Shown here piece by piece: positions 18,741 through 27,600 of a stretch of 64,000 bases of DNA (the first letter of the stretch is position 1; every line of letters starts with the position of its first letter). The stretch spans positions 43,525 through 107,524 of the forward strand of contig NZ_BDAG01000023.1 in assembly GCF_002091715.1 (NCBI RefSeq). The letters are read 5' to 3'. The notes under the pieces were generated by a model, which saw only the letters and a list, made by a program, of their open reading frames with translations, ran no database searches and was not told the origin of the DNA. This stretch comes from Pseudomonas migulae NBRC 103157. Lineage in GTDB: Bacteria > Pseudomonadota > Gammaproteobacteria > Pseudomonadales > Pseudomonadaceae. The position numbers and the translations under genes were made by a program.

Positions 18741-19834
18741 GGCAGTACCTCCAGCAGGTATTCGTCGGCATAAACCATCAACCACTGCGCAGGGAAGCTG
18801 ATATACGCCGTGCCTTCCGGCACCGGCTTGTCCTCGGCAAGACGCACTTTCAACGGCGCGCCGTCGAGGTTCAGGGTCATGATCTTGTAGGTGCCAAGGT
18901 CTTCGACGTGTATGACCTGTGCCTGCATCGCGTCATCAAACGGCTCGTCCCACACATGCACGAACTCCGGACGGATGCCGACCTTCAAGGTTTTCCACTC
19001 GGACTCAGCGATGCGCTGCTGCTGCGCGTCGGACAACGGCAGGTGCGTCGAGGCGAATCCGACGCCACCCGGTTGCGGCTGCACCTCGATCAGGTTCATC
19101 CCCGGGCTGCCGATGAAGTAGCCGACAAACGTGTGGCTCGGCCGCTCGAACAATTCTCGCGGCGTACCGAATTGCACGATCTGCCCGCCGTACATCACCG
19201 CAATCTTGTCGGCAAAGGTCGAGGCCTCCAGCTGATCGTGGGTGACGTAGACCATGGTGATGTTGAACTGCTCGTGGATCTGCTTGAGCTTGCGCCGCAG
19301 CTTCCACTTCAGGTGCGGGTCGATCACGGTCAGCGGTTCATCGAACAGGATCGCCGACACGTCATCACGCACCAATCCGCGACCCATGGAGACTTTCTGT
19401 TTTTCGTCGGCGGTGAGGTTGCGCGCCTTTTTGCTCAGCAGCGCCTGGAGGTCGAGCACCTCGGCAATTTCCTGCACCTTGCTGTGAATTTTCGCTTCGG
19501 CCATGCCCTGATTGCGCAGCGGAAAGGCCAGGTTATCGAACACCGTCATGGTGTCGTAGACCACCGGAAACTGAAAAACCTGGGCGATGTTGCGCTTCTC
19601 CGGGGTCAGGTCGTTGACCGCTTTACCGTCGAACAGGACATGGCCCTGGGACGGACTGAGCAACCCGGAAATGATGTTGAGCAAGGTCGACTTGCCGCAG
19701 CCCGAAGGCCCGAGCAAGGCATAGGCTCCGCCCTGCTCCCAGATGTGGTCCATTTCGCGGATCGCGTAATCCTCGGGACCGCTCGGCGTGCGTGTGTAAC
19801 TGTGGGCGAGGTTCTGCAAACGGATTTCGGCCAT
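18737..19834 (-). CDS. ABC transporter ATP-binding protein with degenerate signature (GlpT-like)
   Basis: A 365-residue ATPase of the sugar/polyol importer class with a C-terminal regulatory (MalK-type) domain. Walker A (GPSGCGKST), Walker B (AILFDEPLTVID) and the switch histidine (VYVTHDQLEA) are intact. The signature sequence, normally LSGGQ, is replaced by LTADEKQ. Its partner encoded just upstream has the opposite pattern, so the two are expected to work as an asymmetric heterodimer. The start ATG touches the stop of the upstream gene. Confidence 0.88.
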   Translation of the reverse strand: MAEIRLQNLAHSYTRTPSGPEDYAIREMDHIWEQGGAYALLGPSGCGKSTLLNIISGLLSPSQGHVLFDGKAVNDLTPEKRNIAQVFQFPVVYDTMTVFDNLAFPLRNQGMAEAKIHSKVQEIAEVLDLQALLSKKARNLTADEKQKVSMGRGLVRDDVSAILFDEPLTVIDPHLKWKLRRKLKQIHEQFNITMVYVTHDQLEASTFADKIAVMYGGQIVQFGTPRELFERPSHTFVGYFIGSPGMNLIEVQPQPGGVGFASTHLPLSDAQQQRIAESEWKTLKVGIRPEFVHVWDEPFDDAMQAQVIHVEDLGTYKIMTLNLDGAPLKVRLAEDKPVPEGTAYISFPAQWLMVYADEYLLEVLP

Positions 19835-20928
19835 CAGGCAACCCTCGCGATACGGCGGCCGGGCGCCTGGACAAGCCGTCCCTGCGCATCGAACACAAAC
19901 AGTTTATGGGTCGGGATGTAGATGCGAATCGGCGCATCGACGTCGTACTCGTGGACCCCAGGCAAATGCAGCACCAGCAGGAAATGCTCGTTGCGCACGT
20001 GCAGGAAGGTTTCCGAACCGCTGATCTCGGCGACCTCGACGGTCACCGCCAGTTCGAGGTCATCGTCGTTGCTCGGCACCAGCGAGATATGACTGGGGCG
20101 CACACCAAAGCGAAACTCGCCCTCGCCCACCGGACGCAAATCCACGTTCAGCGGGAAGTGCACGAAGTTGGCGAAGCTGACTTCGTTCCCAGCGATGCGC
20201 CCAGGCATCAGGTTGATCGGCGGTTCGGAGAACAGCTCCGCCGCCAGCACGGATTGCGGCTGGTGATAGACCTCGGAGGACTTGCCGCTCTGGATCACCC
20301 GGCCTTCATGAAGAATGGTCGTGGTGCCGCCCAGCGCCAGCGCTTCGTTAGGCTCGGTGGTGGCGTAGATGGCGATGGTGTGCCGCGCCTTGAACAGCTC
20401 GCGCATTTCCTGGCGCAGCTCTTCGCGCAGTTTGTAGTCGAGGTTGACCAGCGGCTCGTCGAACAGGATCAGCTCGGCGTCCTTGACCAATGCGCGGGCC
20501 ATGGCCGTGCGCTGTTGCTGACCGCCGGAGAGCTCCAGCGGGTAGCGCTGCAGAAACTTCTCGATGCGCAGCATCTTCGCGGTTTCCAGCACTTTGCTCT
20601 GGATCAGCTCGTTGGAAACGCCGCCCTGGCGCAACGGCGAGGCGATGTTCTCGAACACCGTCATGGTCGGGTAATTGATGAACTGCTGATAGACCATCGA
20701 CACGTTGCGCAACCGCACCGGGCGTTGGGTGACGTCGACGCCGTTCATCAGGATGCGCCCGCTGTCGGGCTTGTCCAACCCGGCCATCAGGCGCATGAGG
20801 CTGGTTTTGCCGGACAGCGTGCGGCCGAGCAAAACGTTGAAGGATCCGGGTTCAAAACTTAGGCACGCATCGTCGATCCAGGTCTGACCCTCGACGGTGC
20901 GGCTGACGTGCTCCAGAGTGAGTGACAT
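19834..20928 (-). CDS. ABC transporter ATP-binding protein lacking the switch histidine (GlpS-like)
   Basis: A 364-residue ATPase and the first gene of the transporter operon. It has an unusual but complete Walker A (GRTLSGKT), a standard signature (LSGGQQQR) and Walker B (LILFDEPLVNLD). In the H-loop the usual THD is replaced by TTE (IYATTEPNEAL), so the switch histidine is missing. The MalK-like C-terminal domain is present. The ATG at 20928 has a modest ribosome site. A sigma-54 promoter lies 45-60 bases upstream. Confidence 0.88.
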   Translation of the reverse strand: MSLTLEHVSRTVEGQTWIDDACLSFEPGSFNVLLGRTLSGKTSLMRLMAGLDKPDSGRILMNGVDVTQRPVRLRNVSMVYQQFINYPTMTVFENIASPLRQGGVSNELIQSKVLETAKMLRIEKFLQRYPLELSGGQQQRTAMARALVKDAELILFDEPLVNLDYKLREELRQEMRELFKARHTIAIYATTEPNEALALGGTTTILHEGRVIQSGKSSEVYHQPQSVLAAELFSEPPINLMPGRIAGNEVSFANFVHFPLNVDLRPVGEGEFRFGVRPSHISLVPSNDDDLELAVTVEVAEISGSETFLHVRNEHFLLVLHLPGVHEYDVDAPIRIYIPTHKLFVFDAQGRLVQAPGRRIARVA

Positions 20929-20972
20929 GGCTCGGCCTTTTTATTATTGGAGTCAAGCGACCGGAGCTACAG

Positions 20973-20988
20973 AGCGACTTTCGTGCCA
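20973..20988 (-). promoter_or_regulatory. Sigma-54 (-24/-12) promoter of the transporter operon
   Basis: On the - strand the sequence is TGGCACGAAAGTCGCT. The invariant GG and GC are 10 bases apart, as needed, and TGGCAC matches the -24 consensus fully. Transcription would start about 12 bases downstream, near 20962, some 35 bases before the glpS-like ATG. A sigma-54 activator gene is divergently transcribed next to it. Confidence 0.85.
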
Positions 20989-21052
20989 GAAATTGCAAGT
21001 GATTGATGTGGCTTGGAATTCCTTCAACAAGAGAAAAAACGGGGTTCGTTGC

Positions 21053-21142
21053 TGAACAGAAATGAACAACCGCGACTGAACAATTGAACAGTTCAACGGT
21101 TGACAATGAACAATAGTGAACAACACTCTACGGACTGTTCAC
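21053..21142. promoter_or_regulatory. TGAACA-box array, likely upstream activator sites
   Basis: Six TGAACA hexamers start at 21053, 21063, 21077, 21085, 21107 and 21117, and one inverted copy (TGTTCA) is at 21136-21141. They include the exact palindrome TTGAACAGTTCAA (21084-21096) and the pair GTGAACA/TGTTCAC (21116-21122 and 21136-21142). Most spacings are 10 or 22 bases, one or two helix turns. The array is about 65-165 bases upstream of the sigma-54 promoter, where enhancer-binding proteins bind. Confidence 0.7.
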
Positions 21143-21149
21143 GGTCCCT

Positions 21150-21213
21150 GCAGGAGCCGGCTTGCTGGCGATGTCGATGTCGATGACGCCATCGCCAGCA
21201 AGCCGGCTCCTAC
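21150..21213. repeat. REP inverted pair (GCAGGAGCCGGCTTG type)
   Basis: Arms near 21150-21172 and 21190-21213 carry the core GGAGCCGGCTTGCTGGCGAT and its reverse complement. It lies between the activator-site array and the start of the sigma-54 activator gene and may insulate the two divergent units. Confidence 0.8.
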
Positions 21214-21308
21214 AAAGATGTGGCGCGTCTGAACCATCACGTGCGAAATTCAATGTGATGTGCAAAAAACCATAAAAACAATAAAAGCTTGCTCAGAGAT
21301 CGACTGCC

Positions 21309-23156
21309 ATGGCCGCACCCGCCTCGCCGCTCTCCCACGACGCCATCATCCAGGACTCCTGGTCCCGTTGCCGCGCGTTCGGTCTCGATCACCAAAGCCC
21401 CCCCGCCTTCGATCAACTGCCGGCCGAAGGCATTGCGCAGTTGCTGGAAAGCCAGCATTCACTGGTGCAAACCACCCATCAGGAAGTCCTGCCCTACTAC
21501 GAGAACATTCTGAGCAATTCCAATTGCCTGATCATGCTCGCCGACAATCAGGGCCAGGTCCTGACTTCCTGGGGCACCCAGCGGTTTATCGAGCCGAGCC
21601 TGACCCGCGGTTTCAGCGCTGGCGCGAGCTGGATGGAACGCTGCAGCGGCACCAATGCGATCGGCACCGCACTGGCCTGCGAGCAGGCGGTGCACATCGA
21701 GCACGACGAACATTTCCTCAAGGCCAACCGTTTCATGACCGGTTCCGCCGCACCGATTTTCGATGCCGAACGCAAGGTCATCGCTGTGCTGGATGTGTCC
21801 AGCGACAGCTACCTGCCGCCGTCCCACACGCTCGGCATGGTCAAGATGATGAGTCAGACCGTGGAAAACCGGCTGATCCTCAACCTGTTCCATGGCCAAC
21901 ATTTTCAACTGACGTTCAACACCGGTTTGAATAACCTCGACAGCCAATGGGCGGGGTTGCTGATTTTCGATGAGAGCGGCCAGGTGCTCTCAGCGAATCG
22001 CCGGGCCGACAACTTGCTCGGCATCAGTCTGTCGCGGGTCAGTGTCGAGAGCCTGTTCAAGGTGTCGCTGCTGGAACTGCTGAATCAGCCGGATGGTCTG
22101 CCCTTCTCCCTTCAGGCCTCGGGGCGTAACCGCTTCCAGTGTCTGTTGAAGCGTCCGAAACAGGCACCGATTCAGGCGCGACTGTTCTCAGAAACAAAGA
22201 GCGCGCAAACCAAGAGCGCTGAACCGGCCACGATCAGCCTCAATACGCTGCACTTCGGTGACAGTCGCGTGGAAAAAGCCGTGCGCCAGGCCGAGCGCTT
22301 GCTGGAGAAAGACATTCCACTGTTGATCCATGGCGAAACCGGCGTCGGCAAGGAAGTCTTCGTCAAAGCCCTGCATCAGGCCAGCTCTCGCAGCAAGCAA
22401 CCGTTCATTGCCGTCAACTGTGCAGCGATCCCCGCCGAACTGGTGGAATCCGAGCTGTTTGGCTACGAGAAAGGTGCGTTCACCGGTGCGAATCAGAAAG
22501 GCAGCATCGGGCTGATCCGCAAGGCTGACAAAGGCACGCTGTTCCTTGATGAAATTGGCGACATGCCACTGCCGACTCAGGCGCGGCTGTTAAGGGTTTT
22601 GCAGGAACGTTGCGTTCAACCGGTGGGCAGCAGCGAGTTGTTCCCAGTGGATATCCGGATCATTTCGGCCACCAACCGCTCGTTGCGCGAGCAGGTTCAG
22701 CTCGGGCGGTTTCGTGAAGATCTCTATTACCGGATCGGCGGTTTGACCCTCGAATTGCCACCGCTACGCGAACGCAGCGACAAGCAGGCGCTGTTCAAGC
22801 GTCTGTGGGAACAGCATCGCGAGCCATCGCAGTGGGCCGGGTTGAGCCGCGAGGTGCTCGAACTGTTCGGCCGTCATCCGTGGCCGGGGAATTTGCGCCA
22901 GGTCAGCAGCGTGATGCAGGTGGCGCTGGCCATGGCCGAGGAACAACCGGTGCGGCCGGAGCATTTGCCGGATGACTTTTTTGTCGACCTGGAGATGGAG
23001 CCGGTGGAAACAACGGAGCCGTTGGCAGTGGATTTGAATGATGTGGAGGATTTGAATCGGCAGTTGCAGGCGGCTGGGGGGAATATCTCCCATTTGGCCC
23101 GCAGGCTCGGGGTTAGCCGAAATACTCTTTATAAACGGTTGCGCCAGGCTGAGTGA
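21309..23156 (+). CDS. Sigma-54-dependent transcriptional activator, AcoR type
   Basis: A 615-residue enhancer-binding protein. The N-terminal half holds a GAF-like sensor (about residues 50-190), as in AcoR/DhaR activators. The AAA+ domain follows, with Walker A GETGVGKE (near residue 341), the sigma-54 contact motif GAFTGA (near 389) and Walker B GTLFLDEIGDM. The C-terminus is a Fis-type helix-turn-helix (NISHLARRLGVSRNTLYKRL). It is divergent from the polyol-type ABC operon, which has a sigma-54 promoter, so it very likely controls that operon in response to the transported compound or a product of it. Its own ribosome site is weak. Confidence 0.9.
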   Translation: MAAPASPLSHDAIIQDSWSRCRAFGLDHQSPPAFDQLPAEGIAQLLESQHSLVQTTHQEVLPYYENILSNSNCLIMLADNQGQVLTSWGTQRFIEPSLTRGFSAGASWMERCSGTNAIGTALACEQAVHIEHDEHFLKANRFMTGSAAPIFDAERKVIAVLDVSSDSYLPPSHTLGMVKMMSQTVENRLILNLFHGQHFQLTFNTGLNNLDSQWAGLLIFDESGQVLSANRRADNLLGISLSRVSVESLFKVSLLELLNQPDGLPFSLQASGRNRFQCLLKRPKQAPIQARLFSETKSAQTKSAEPATISLNTLHFGDSRVEKAVRQAERLLEKDIPLLIHGETGVGKEVFVKALHQASSRSKQPFIAVNCAAIPAELVESELFGYEKGAFTGANQKGSIGLIRKADKGTLFLDEIGDMPLPTQARLLRVLQERCVQPVGSSELFPVDIRIISATNRSLREQVQLGRFREDLYYRIGGLTLELPPLRERSDKQALFKRLWEQHREPSQWAGLSREVLELFGRHPWPGNLRQVSSVMQVALAMAEEQPVRPEHLPDDFFVDLEMEPVETTEPLAVDLNDVEDLNRQLQAAGGNISHLARRLGVSRNTLYKRLRQAE

Positions 23157-23256
23157 TGAACCAATTCACAATAGGCGTAGCAAACTCATTGCCATAGCTG
23201 AGTTGAATCACCCCCTGTCAGTGCTGCATCCATCTGTCCAAGCTGGACATTGCCAA

Positions 23257-24465
23257 TTACTGGAAGATCGGCTCGGCATACGTCGCTGACGCGGCACCAA
23301 GGGTGCGCAGGCCAATAAGCACGATTGCCACCATTATGAGCCCTGCGGCAATGGCTACACCGAACCCTGCTCGTGCGCCATAAGTATCGATGATCAGGCC
23401 CGAAAGTACTCCACCGAGCGCTACGCCGATGCTGATACCTGTTGTCATCCATGTCAGTCCTTCGGTGATCCTGGACGGTGGAACAATGATCGTACCGAGA
23501 TTCATGACGACGACCATCGTTGGCGCAAATGACACACCAGCCACAAACAGCATCCCCGAAAGGATGTAGACGTCCGGTGAGAAAATGGGCAACACGGCTG
23601 TGACTGCTGTTATCAGAACCCCGATAAAGAACTGCTTTTCAATCGGCAAGGAAATCCTTAGCGCACCAAACGTCAGGCCCGCGATCATTGAGCCGAGCGC
23701 ATAGGCTGCCAGGATTAAGCTAGCAGACGCTGGCCAGCCTTGAGCGTTGGCGAAGGCAACAACCGCCACGTCGATTGATCCGCCAATCACACCCATCGCC
23801 AGGAGTGCCAGAACGATGGTACGAACGCCGGGGATAAGCAGGGTTGAACTTGCGCTCCTTTTAATGCCAACGACCACCTTCGGTTCTGTCTGCCGCTGCA
23901 TAAGAAAAGCCGTCACGCCGACAACCAGCAACAAGACGGCTACAAGCGGCCCGGCTTCGGCGAAAAAGCTGACGCTCAAACCAATGGCAAGTGGGGGGCC
24001 GATGATAAAGGCGAGTTCAGTTAGAACCGTATCCAAAGAGAAGGCCGTGTGTAATTGCGGCTTGCCACGGAAAAGCTGCGTCCAGCGAGCTCTTATCATC
24101 GCGGGCATGCTCGGCATCGTGCCCGCCAATGCCGCAAGAATAAAAAGCAGTGGGGCCCGAGCCCTCAGATAGACAGCGATTATCAGCGCCAGCAACATGC
24201 CAATGCTGAAGGCCGTGACAAAGGGCAGAACCCGACTCTGGCCCCGTTGATCAACGAGTTTTGATACTTGCGGGCCGAAAAGCGCATTCGCCAAGGTAAA
24301 AGTAGCGGCGACCGAGCCAGCCAGCCAATAAAGACCCGTCTGCTGCACCAACATGGTAATGATGCCGATGCCGATCATTGCCTGTGGCAAACGGGCAATG
24401 GAACTCGCGATCACTAACCCCATGACGCCCGGGGTGGTGAGAAGTTCGCGGTAGGGATTTGCCAT
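23257..24465 (-). CDS. MFS transporter next to the NRPS
   Basis: A 402-residue major facilitator protein with about 12 hydrophobic segments. It starts at ATG 24465 after a strong ribosome site (AAGGAGAAATC) and lies 159 bases downstream of the NRPS on the same strand, so it is a good candidate exporter of the peptide product. Its base composition looks less G+C-rich than the nuo and cysS neighbours, which fits acquisition with the NRPS (by eye, not computed). The substrate cannot be read from the sequence. Confidence 0.8.
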   Translation of the reverse strand: MANPYRELLTTPGVMGLVIASSIARLPQAMIGIGIITMLVQQTGLYWLAGSVAATFTLANALFGPQVSKLVDQRGQSRVLPFVTAFSIGMLLALIIAVYLRARAPLLFILAALAGTMPSMPAMIRARWTQLFRGKPQLHTAFSLDTVLTELAFIIGPPLAIGLSVSFFAEAGPLVAVLLLVVGVTAFLMQRQTEPKVVVGIKRSASSTLLIPGVRTIVLALLAMGVIGGSIDVAVVAFANAQGWPASASLILAAYALGSMIAGLTFGALRISLPIEKQFFIGVLITAVTAVLPIFSPDVYILSGMLFVAGVSFAPTMVVVMNLGTIIVPPSRITEGLTWMTTGISIGVALGGVLSGLIIDTYGARAGFGVAIAAGLIMVAIVLIGLRTLGAASATYAEPIFQ

Positions 24466-24569
24466 GATTTCTCCTTTTTATAGTTCGACGCTGATGAGTA
24501 GCCCGCTGCATGCGACGCAAACTAATGGGGCGACATATTGGCGCCTGAATGGTTATTTGAACAAGGCTA

Positions 24570-24594
24570 CAAGTGGGCGTTACAAACCCACTTG
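24570..24594. other. Small hairpin between NRPS and MFS genes
   Basis: CAAGTGGG (24570-24577) pairs with CCCACTTG (24587-24594) around a 9-base loop. No T-run follows on either strand, so it is not a clear terminator. The rest of 24466-24624 shows nothing recognisable apart from the MFS ribosome site. Confidence 0.4.
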
Positions 24595-24624
24595 CATGTA
24601 GTGAGCGAAATGCTCAATCACCTC

Positions 24625-27600
24625 TTACAAAAGCGCTCGATTGATTGCTTCAGCCAAGTGTATGCGATTACTGACGTCCTCCATCATCGACCCATGCCCG
24701 CCTGGAATTGAAACAGAACTAATCGCTAGATCAGGCAAGAGTTCTCTCCACCCGCCTACCCTATCAACCTGCGGCAGAGGGGTACGCTCACGATCAGCCG
24801 CGTAGAAATGATAGAGATTGATCGGCAATGGAGATGGTTTATAGGCGCCGGCGATGTGTGAGAAATGATAAATGGCTTGCCATTTGACTATTTCCAGCGA
24901 GAGGTCTGCATTTAAATCATAGCCTCCCAAATCCTGTGCTTTTTTAATCAGCTCAGCAAACTCATCACCCTCATTTAACACATCGAATTTATGACGCTCC
25001 GCCTCGGAAGCCACCGTCTTAACATGCTCAATAAAATACTGCTTAATACCCTGGTTTTTATAAAGCAACTTATGCGGCGCGGGAACATCAATAAAGCCTA
25101 AAAATCCAACGCTGGCCTCTTTGCACATAAGCGCATGGGCGATGGCATAAGCGAGAATCCCTCCAGAGGAATACCCCGCAATGCGATAAGGCCCTTCAGG
25201 CTGGATCGCCTGGATGAGCGGTATCATTCTTTCGGCCATATCCTCCATTGAATGAGCCAGAGAGTCGCCAATCGCCGACCATGGCAATACATGAATCGGG
25301 CAGCTAACGCGAATTTGTTGGGCCAGCGAAATAGCATACGAATAATCGGCTAATCCCGAGGGCACGAAAAAGACCGGGGGCTCGGTCCCGCCAGCACGCA
25401 CCGTGATCGCCCCGATCTGCGGGTTGAACACAGGGGACTGTGCGATCCGAGCGGCAAGGTTAGCCAATCGCGGGTGTTCAAAAATGTCGCTCAACGAACA
25501 CTCCAAACCATAACTCCTGACTTTCTGCATCAGCTGGACGGCCATGAGCGAATGGCCGCCGAGGGCGAAGAAGTTGTCATGGCGACCGATCTGCTCAACA
25601 CCAAGCAACCCTGACCAAAGCGCTGCCAGGATCGTCTCGGTCTCACCGTGCGGTGCCTCATACGCCGCATGAGCAAAGGCCTCACCCTCGGGAACAGGTA
25701 ACGCCCGCCGATCAAGCTTGCCATTCGGGGTTAGCGGTAAGCGTTCAATCAGCACAAAGGCAGACGGCACCAAGTAGTCAGGTAGACGCTCACTCAGATA
25801 ATCACGCAGTCGTCCTGCAAGCGGTAAACCCGCCTCCGAGTCGGCATTTCCCAATACCTCTGACTGAGCCACTACATAAGCGACCAGTCGCTTGTCCGGG
25901 TCAACGCCTTGCGCCTCAACAACCGCCTCGCGGATGGAGGGATGCTCGGTCAATCTGGCTGCAATTTCACCTGGTTCAATCCGCAAGCCGTGGATCTTGA
26001 CCTGGTCGTCATTGCGCCCCAGGAACACCAGGTTCCCGTCCGGCAGATAACGGGCCAGGTCCCCCGTCTTATACATACGCGCATCAGGCCCGCCGGCAAA
26101 TGTATCGAGCAAGAAACGCTCAGCCGTCAGTTCGGCGAGGTTCAGATATCCACGCGCAACACCCATGCCCCCGATGTACATCTCACCCACCGCACCCAGC
26201 GGAACAGGCTCGCCATGCGCGTCCAGAAGGTAAATGCGGGTGTTTGAAACCGGACGACCTATCGGAACCGGATCAACGTCATCGGATGAACAGCGATAGA
26301 CCGCCGCCCAGACTGTCGCCTCCGTCGGACCATATTCATTGAACAATTCCACGGATGTAAAGGCTGAAGTCACTTCCTGGATCAGCTTCGCAGGACACAA
26401 TTCGCCCGCCACGATCACCTGAAGCAGTTGTCCATATCCGAGTTGGGCAACTTGCGGCAGAACCAGTCTTGCCAGAGACGGCACCAGCAGCACCGACGTG
26501 ACTTTGTTTTCAATCAAATGGCGACTGATGATGTGTGGATCGACGACGGCTTTTCCACCTGGTAAACACAAAGCACCACCGGTTGTTAACGTTCCGAAAA
26601 TGCCTGCCACGGAACTGTCAAACGCCATCGATGACAGCAGTAAAAATACAGCGTCGGAACTCGGCTTATAGACCGTGGTTCTTGCCAGTGTCGATGCGAT
26701 TAATCCACGGTGTTCGATCATGACGCCCTTGGGCTGTCCGGTTGAACCCGAGGTATAGATCAGATAAGCGAGGTTGCGCGGTGTCAGGCCGGGGACCTGG
26801 AAATTGGCATCAGCCTTCGTCAGGATTTCATTGGGATCTAGCACGGTGTGGGACTGCAACACCTCACCCAGCACCTGCCTCCCGGCCGCATCCGCCAGCA
26901 CCAGGACCGGCGCAGTATCGGCAAGAATGTAAGCCAATCGATCTCCCGGATAGGCCGGATCAAGCGGCACATAGGCGCCGCCCGCCTTCAGGATCGCCAT
27001 AAGACCAACAACCATGGCCGCTGAGCGCTCGACACAGATCGCCACCCGCTGGTCTGGCCCGACGCCCTGCTCGATCAGCCGATGTGCCAGTCGATTTGCT
27101 CTGGCATTGAGCTCACCGTAACTGAGCGCCTCGCCCTCAAAGATCAGCGCCGTTGCCTCTGGACTGCGCGCTACCTGCTCTTCAAACAAATGATGAATAC
27201 ACAGATGATCCGGGCAGGATGCATCCGTCGCGTTCCACGTCTTGAGCAGCAAGGTACGTTCAGACGCAGGCAGAATGTTCAGCTGTCGAACCGGGCGGTG
27301 CGGCGAGCGCTCCAGGGTCTGCGCCAGACTGTCCAACGCCTGCTCCATGTAGCCACACACACGATCGGAATCGAACGGCGTGACCACTTGGGTCGTCAAA
27401 CCCAGTGAGTGACTGAAATCTTCCACAGACAATGTGAACGGATAATTGGTCCGCTCTTGTTCACTCAAGAACTCGACGCCCTGCATTTGCCCCATGGTCT
27501 GGACAATGTTGTCCGCACCCGCCAGGTCATTGTGCCGATAGTTGAGCAATGCGCTGAACAGCGGCGTACCTGTAGCGACGCCACTGCACCTTTGTGCCAG

